Below the pieces are notes generated by a model. It was not told the origin of the DNA. It worked only from the letters and a program-made list of their open reading frames with translations, and made no database searches. This document shows positions 15,911 to 19,340 of a stretch of 19,340 bases of DNA, one piece after another (positions within the stretch are counted from its first letter, which is position 1; each line of letters starts with the position of its first letter). Made by a program: the position numbers and the translations under genes. The stretch spans positions 1-19,340 of the forward strand of contig JBBQYL010000084.1 of NCBI GenBank assembly GCA_038208735.1. Direction: 5' to 3'. This DNA is from Scleromatobacter sp038208735 (GTDB lineage Bacteria; Pseudomonadota; Gammaproteobacteria; Burkholderiales; Burkholderiaceae_C).

Positions 15911-15916
15911 TACGAT
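15911..15916 (+). promoter_or_regulatory. Possible -10 element for the copper chaperone gene
   Basis: TACGAT lies seven bases before the ATG at 15924, a leaderless-like layout as for ruvB on the other strand. The hexamer is a weaker match and no -35 is seen. Confidence 0.25.
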
Positions 15917-15923
15917 TGCCTCC

Positions 15924-16349
15924 ATGATCAAATCCGCCTTCTTCCTGGCCGCGACGCTGGTCGCGTCCGTCGCCAACGCTCAGGTCACCGTCGACAAGCC
16001 GTGGGTGCGCACCACCGTCGCCCAGCAGACCGTCACCGGCGCCTTCATGACCATCACGTCCGCGCAGGGCGGCAAGCTGGTGTCGGCCAGCTCGCCCATC
16101 GCCACCTCGGTGGAGGTGCACGAGATGAAGATGGTGGGCGACGTGATGAAGATGCGGCCGGTCGACGCGCTGCCGCTGCCCGCGGGCAAGCCGGTGGAGC
16201 TGAAGGCCGGGGCATATCACATGATGCTGATGGGGCTGAAGGCGCCGGTGAAGTTCGGCGACGTGGTGCCGATCACGCTGGTGATCGAGGATGCTGCGGG
16301 GAAGCGGCAGACTGTTGATGTCAAGGCTACCGCCAAGTTGGTTCTTTAG
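15924..16349 (+). CDS. Periplasmic copper chaperone, PCuAC family
   Basis: The 141-residue precursor has a signal peptide (MIKSAFFLAATLVASVANA, cleavage before QV). The mature cupredoxin-like domain carries the PCuAC copper site: H66 and M68 in VEVHEMKM, methionines M75/M77, then H99 with M100/M101/M103 in GAYHMMLMGLK. These bind Cu(I) in the periplasm, typically for delivery to cytochrome oxidase. No partner gene such as SCO/SenC is beside it. It is transcribed opposite to, and between, ruvA and ruvB. Confidence 0.92.
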   Translation: MIKSAFFLAATLVASVANAQVTVDKPWVRTTVAQQTVTGAFMTITSAQGGKLVSASSPIATSVEVHEMKMVGDVMKMRPVDALPLPAGKPVELKAGAYHMMLMGLKAPVKFGDVVPITLVIEDAAGKRQTVDVKATAKLVL

Positions 16350-16353
16350 TCAG

Positions 16354-16397
16354 TGGGTGCCTGGTCTAGCACGAGTACATGCAAGACCAGGCACCCA
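16354..16397. repeat. Inverted repeat between convergent copper chaperone and ruvA genes
   Basis: TGGGTGCCTGGTCT (16354-16367) is mirrored exactly by AGACCAGGCACCCA (16384-16397) around a 16-base loop. It almost fills the 52-base gap between the two stop codons and could terminate transcription from both sides, though no T tract is present. Confidence 0.65.
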
Positions 16398-16401
16398 GGC
16401 A

Positions 16402-16974
16402 TCAGGAAAGCGCCGTCATCGCCTGCTTGATGCCGTCGGACACGCCGACGTCCTTGGGCAGGCCCTTCATCGCCATCGCGGCCTCCTTCTCGTTGTAGCC
16501 CAGCGCGATCAGCGCCTGCACGATGTCGCCCTGGGCGTCGTTGGCGATGACCACGGCGCCGGCGCCGAGCTCGGGGCCCAGCTTGCCCTTGAGCTCCAGC
16601 AGCAGGCGTTCGGCCGTCTTCTTGCCGATGCCCGGCACCTTCTGCAGCCGGCCGCCCTCCTGGCGCGCCACGGCGCCGGCGAGGTCGTTCACCGAGAGGC
16701 CCGACAGGATGCCCAGCGCCGTGCGCGGCCCCACGCCGGAGATCTTGATCAGCAGCCGGAAGGTGGCACGCTCCGCTTCGGTGAGGAACGCGAACAACTG
16801 CTGCGCGTCCTCGCGCACCACGAAGTGGGTGAGCAACGTGACGCGCTCGCCCAGCCCCGGCAGGTTGCAGAACGTGCTCATGGGCACGTCCACCTCGTAG
16901 CCGACGCCCTGCACGTCCACCAGGATTTGCGGAGGGGCCTTTTCCGCGACGATGCCCGTGAGACGACCGATCAT
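16402..16974 (-). CDS. ruvA: Holliday junction DNA-binding subunit RuvA
   Basis: The 190-residue protein binds four-way junctions and loads RuvB. It has the N-terminal OB-fold (about 1-64, starting MIGRLTGIVAEK with VGYEV at 25-29), tandem helix-hairpin-helix motifs (KISGVGPRTALGILS at 77-91 and LQKVPGIGKKTAERLL at 110-125), and a C-terminal RuvB-binding domain (about 145-190, ALIALGYNEKEA). Length matches the family. It diverges from the phoH-like gene with little space between them. A GATAAT element lies six bases before the ATG, suggesting a leaderless message. Confidence 0.96.
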   Translation of the reverse strand: MIGRLTGIVAEKAPPQILVDVQGVGYEVDVPMSTFCNLPGLGERVTLLTHFVVREDAQQLFAFLTEAERATFRLLIKISGVGPRTALGILSGLSVNDLAGAVARQEGGRLQKVPGIGKKTAERLLLELKGKLGPELGAGAVVIANDAQGDIVQALIALGYNEKEAAMAMKGLPKDVGVSDGIKQAMTALS

Positions 16975-16980
16975 GCGGCG

Positions 16981-16986
16981 ATTATC
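16981..16986 (-). promoter_or_regulatory. Candidate -10 element for ruvA, start-codon proximal
   Basis: GATAAT on the minus strand is followed by CGCCGC and then the ATG, the same six-base spacing as for ruvB. No ribosome site can fit between a start at this promoter and the ATG. Confidence 0.45.
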
Positions 16987-16995
16987 GAATGCGCC

Positions 16996-17001
16996 GACAA
17001 T
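16996..17001 (+). promoter_or_regulatory. Candidate -10 element for the phoH-like gene
   Basis: GACAAT lies 32 bases before the GTG at 17034. It lies downstream of the in-frame ATG at 16989, which favours the GTG as the true start. Confidence 0.4.
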
Positions 17002-17033
17002 CTGCGGACATCAAACGAACAAGACAAGACCCC

Positions 17034-18131
17034 GTGATCGTCCGCCGCGCCTTTTCCCCGCCCGACAACGAACGTCTCGCCCATGTGTGCGGCGCCCTCG
17101 ACGAGAACCTGCGCGCCATCGAGCAGGGCCTGAACGTGATCGTCAGCCGCCGCCAGGAGCACTTCCGCGTGGAGGGCGGCAAGCTGCAGGCGCCGCGCGC
17201 GCTGGCGCTCATCGAGGCGCTGTACGAACGCAGCGGCCGCCCGATCGACGAGGAGCAGCTGCAGCTGATGCTCTACGACGCGCAGCGCGACGTGATCCAG
17301 GGCCACGCCAAGCCGGTGGCGCCGGCCGAGGCCGCGGCCGGCGGCGAGATCGTGCTGCACACGCGGCGCTCCAACCTCATCGGCCGCACGCCCAACCAGG
17401 TGCAGTACCTGCGCCAGATCCTGTCGCACGACATCACCCTCGGCCTGGGCCCGGCCGGCACCGGCAAGACCTTCCTCGCGGTGGCCTGCGCGGTCGACGC
17501 GCTGGAGCGCGCCAGCGTGCAGCGCATCGTGCTCACGCGCCCCGCGGTGGAGGCCGGCGAGCGCCTGGGCTTCCTGCCCGGCGACCTGTCGCAGAAGGTC
17601 GACCCGTACCTGCGCCCGCTGTACGACGCGCTGCACGACCTGATGGGCTACGAGCGCGTCACCAAGGCGTTCGAGCGCGGTGCCATCGAGATCGCGCCGC
17701 TCGCGTTCATGCGCGGGCGCACGCTGAACCACGCCTTCGTGATCCTCGACGAGGCGCAGAACGCCACGCCCGAGCAGATGAAGATGTTCCTCACGCGCAT
17801 CGGCTTCGGCACCAAGGCCGTGGTCACGGGCGACCTCACGCAGGTCGACCTGCCGCGCGGCGCGCGCAGCGGCCTGGCCGACGCGTCGGAGATCCTTCGC
17901 AACGTGGCGGGCATCGCGTCGACGTACTTCGGCGCGGCCGACGTCGTGCGCCATCCCCTGGTGGCGCGCATCGTGGAGGCCTACGAGGCCGCCGCGGCGC
18001 GGGGCGACGACGCCACGGCCGCCGCGCCTGTGCAGCGCCCGGCGCCGGCGCCGGCACAGGCCCCGGCACAGGCCCCGGCACCGGCCACCTTCCAGGAAGG
18101 CCGGCGCAGCACCCGCGGAGGACGTTCCTGA
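17034..18131 (+). CDS. PhoH-like (YbeZ-type) ATPase
   Basis: The 365-residue protein has an N-terminal RNA-binding-like part (about 25-80, with LNVIVSRRQEHFRVEGGK) and a PhoH P-loop domain: Walker A GPAGTGKT (139-146), LTRPAVEAGERLGFLPGD (167-184), Walker B VILDEAQN (236-243) and TGDLTQVDLPRG. The GTG start gives MIVRRAFSPPDNERLAH, the usual YbeZ-type N-terminus. The C-terminus carries a low-complexity Pro-Ala-Gln tract (about residues 333-352) ending in basic GRRSTRGGRS. YbeZ-type ATPases pair with the RNase YbeY, whose gene follows directly with a one-base overlap (TGATG), suggesting a joint role in ribosomal RNA maturation. Confidence 0.9.
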   Translation: MIVRRAFSPPDNERLAHVCGALDENLRAIEQGLNVIVSRRQEHFRVEGGKLQAPRALALIEALYERSGRPIDEEQLQLMLYDAQRDVIQGHAKPVAPAEAAAGGEIVLHTRRSNLIGRTPNQVQYLRQILSHDITLGLGPAGTGKTFLAVACAVDALERASVQRIVLTRPAVEAGERLGFLPGDLSQKVDPYLRPLYDALHDLMGYERVTKAFERGAIEIAPLAFMRGRTLNHAFVILDEAQNATPEQMKMFLTRIGFGTKAVVTGDLTQVDLPRGARSGLADASEILRNVAGIASTYFGAADVVRHPLVARIVEAYEAAAARGDDATAAAPVQRPAPAPAQAPAQAPAPATFQEGRRSTRGGRS

Positions 18132-18583
18132 TGGTCCGCACCGCGTTGCCCCACCTGCAGCTGAGCCTGCAGTTCGCCGACCCGGCGCACCGCGCGCTGC
18201 TGCCGCGCCACAAGGTGGCCCGCTGGATCCGGGCCGGCCTCGAGCTGCCCGCCACGATCACCGTGCGCATCGTCGGCGCCGACGAGGGCCGCGCGCTGAA
18301 CCGCGACTACCGCCACAAGGACTACGCCACCAACGTGCTCACCTTCGACTACGTGCAGGAGCCCGAGCTCGAGGCCGACCTGGTGCTGTGCGCGTCGGTG
18401 GTCGAGCGCGAGGCGAAGGAGCAGCAGATCGACCTCGTCGCCCACTACGCGCACCTGCTGGTGCACGGCACGCTGCACGCGCAGGGCTACGACCACGAAG
18501 ACGACGGGCCGGAGGCCGCGTGCATGGAGGCGCGCGAGACCGAGGTGCTGGCGGGGTTGGGGTTCGCGAATCCGTACGCCTGA
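18131..18583 (+). CDS. ybeY: Endoribonuclease YbeY
   Basis: The 150-residue metal-dependent RNase acts in 16S rRNA 3'-end maturation and ribosome quality control. The zinc site HGTLHAQGYDH is intact (H112, H116, H122), and the conserved 'LNRDYRHKDYATNVLTFDY' block lies at about 56-74. Length is typical. The ATG shares its A with the phoH-like stop, so translation is coupled. It converges on hemB across a strong hairpin. Confidence 0.95.
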   Translation: MVRTALPHLQLSLQFADPAHRALLPRHKVARWIRAGLELPATITVRIVGADEGRALNRDYRHKDYATNVLTFDYVQEPELEADLVLCASVVEREAKEQQIDLVAHYAHLLVHGTLHAQGYDHEDDGPEAACMEARETEVLAGLGFANPYA

Positions 18584-18587
18584 AGTG

Positions 18588-18618
18588 CGGGGTCTGGCCC
18601 CGACGGGGCCAGACCCCG
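18588..18618. terminator. Perfect inverted repeat between convergent ybeY and hemB
   Basis: CGGGGTCTGGCCCC (18588-18601) pairs with GGGGCCAGACCCCG (18605-18618) around a three-base loop, a 14-pair stem. It occupies most of the 39-base gap between the stop codons, consistent with a two-way transcription end. No T tract follows, so it may be a dispersed repeat with terminator function. Confidence 0.65.
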
Positions 18619-18622
18619 GTGA

Positions 18623-19340
18623 CTAACCTCGCTTGAGCACCCGCGCCGCCTCCAGCGCGAAGTAGGTGAGCACCCCATCGGCGCCGGCGCGGCGGAAGGC
18701 CAGCAGCGATTCCATCATCACCGCCTCGCCGTCCATCCAGCCGTTGATGGCGGCGCCCTTGAGCATCGCGTACTCGCCGCTCACCTGGTAGACGTAGGTG
18801 GGCATGTGGAACTCGTCCTTCACGCGGCGCACGATGTCCAGATACGGCATGCCGGGCTTGACCATCACCATGTCTGCGCCCTCGGCGATGTCCAGTGCCA
18901 CCTCGCGCAGGGCCTCGTCGGAGTTGGACGGGTCCATCTGGTAGACCTTCTTGTTGCTCTTGCCCAGGTTGGCGGCGGAGCCGACGGCATCGCGGAACGG
19001 GCCGTAGAAGGCGCTGGCGTACTTGGCGCTGTAGGCCATGATGCGGGCGTGCAGGTGGCCGTCGGCCTCCAGCATCGCGCGGATGGCGCCGATGCGTCCG
19101 TCCATCATGTCGCTGGGCGCCACCACGTCGGCGCCGGCGTCGGCGTGCGACAGCGCCTGCAGCACCAGTGCGTCCACGGTTTGATCGTTCACCACGTAGC
19201 CGCTGTCGTCCACCAGGCCGTCCTGGCCATGGGTGGTGTAGGGATCCAGCGCCACGTCGGTGATGACGCCCAGCTCGGGGAAGCGCTGCTTGAGCGCGCG
19301 GATGGCGCGTTGGGCCAGGCCGTTCTCGTCCCAGGCCGCG
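18623..19340 (-). CDS. hemB: Delta-aminolevulinic acid dehydratase (porphobilinogen synthase), C-terminal part
   Basis: The visible 238 codons are the C-terminal two thirds of HemB, which joins two 5-aminolevulinate molecules to porphobilinogen in heme synthesis. The start lies beyond the window. The active-site lysines sit in MAYSAKYASAFYGPFRD and MVKPGMPYLD. The metal loop reads DVALDPYTTHGQDG, with aspartates and alanine where zinc-dependent enzymes carry three cysteines, so this is the zinc-independent, probably magnesium-activated type known from Pseudomonas. The frame ends LKRG followed by TAG. Confidence 0.95.
   Translation of the reverse strand, partial: AAWDENGLAQRAIRALKQRFPELGVITDVALDPYTTHGQDGLVDDSGYVVNDQTVDALVLQALSHADAGADVVAPSDMMDGRIGAIRAMLEADGHLHARIMAYSAKYASAFYGPFRDAVGSAANLGKSNKKVYQMDPSNSDEALREVALDIAEGADMVMVKPGMPYLDIVRRVKDEFHMPTYVYQVSGEYAMLKGAAINGWMDGEAVMMESLLAFRRAGADGVLTYFALEAARVLKRG

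Noticed and set aside
16989..17033. Upstream ATG start for the phoH-like gene
   Set aside because: It would add 15 residues lacking family similarity and lies upstream of the candidate -10 element; GTG at 17034 matches the family N-terminus.

Overview
The window looks like a chromosomal segment of a GC-rich betaproteobacterium, most likely order Burkholderiales. This rests on gene content (Burkholderiales-style 3-oxoadipyl-CoA thiolase, DUF1840, PCuAC and YceI proteins with a two-cysteine motif), the very GC-rich codon use right of about 2.4 kb, and the hairpin-rich intergenic spacers. The genus cannot be fixed from the sequence alone.

Positions 1-2330 form a visibly less GC-rich, accessory-looking region. 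It holds the end of an IS3-family element cut by the window edge, about 400 bp with no credible gene, a weak small ORF, and a translationally coupled pair of minus-strand genes (a DUF6978-like protein followed by a DUF1828/DUF1829 protein). It abuts the 3' end of a tRNA-Arg(CCG), a classic island boundary, but no integrase or attachment repeat is visible.

Positions 2676-7176 run rightward: cytochrome b561, three YceI-family periplasmic proteins, DAHP synthase (aroG), an RDD membrane protein and a small VOC/glyoxalase-fold protein. A convergent thiolase gene (pcaF) follows. Then come two overlapping c-di-GMP genes: an HD-GYP phosphodiesterase with intact motifs and a PAS-PAS-GGDEF-EAL protein whose GGDEF and EAL motifs are both degenerate. 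A flagellar sigma-28-like promoter lies just ahead of the HD-GYP gene.

Positions 11977-13924 hold small genes: an acidic 50-aa protein, a one-helix membrane microprotein coupled to a receiver-only response regulator, a DUF883 (ElaB/YqjD-like) protein and a DUF1840 protein. A 23-base near-identical element with an inverted repeat occurs twice here, ahead of the acidic/microprotein divergent pair and ahead of DUF883. It looks like a shared operator or promoter.

Positions 13944-19340 are housekeeping: histidine phosphatase, ruvB, a periplasmic copper chaperone (PCuAC) lying between ruvB and ruvA on the opposite strand, ruvA, phoH-like, ybeY and the C-terminal part of hemB. Four convergent junctions carry inverted repeats. 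Several genes have a GAYAATC-type -10 element close to the start codon; for ruvA and ruvB it lies exactly six bases before the ATG, suggesting leaderless transcripts.
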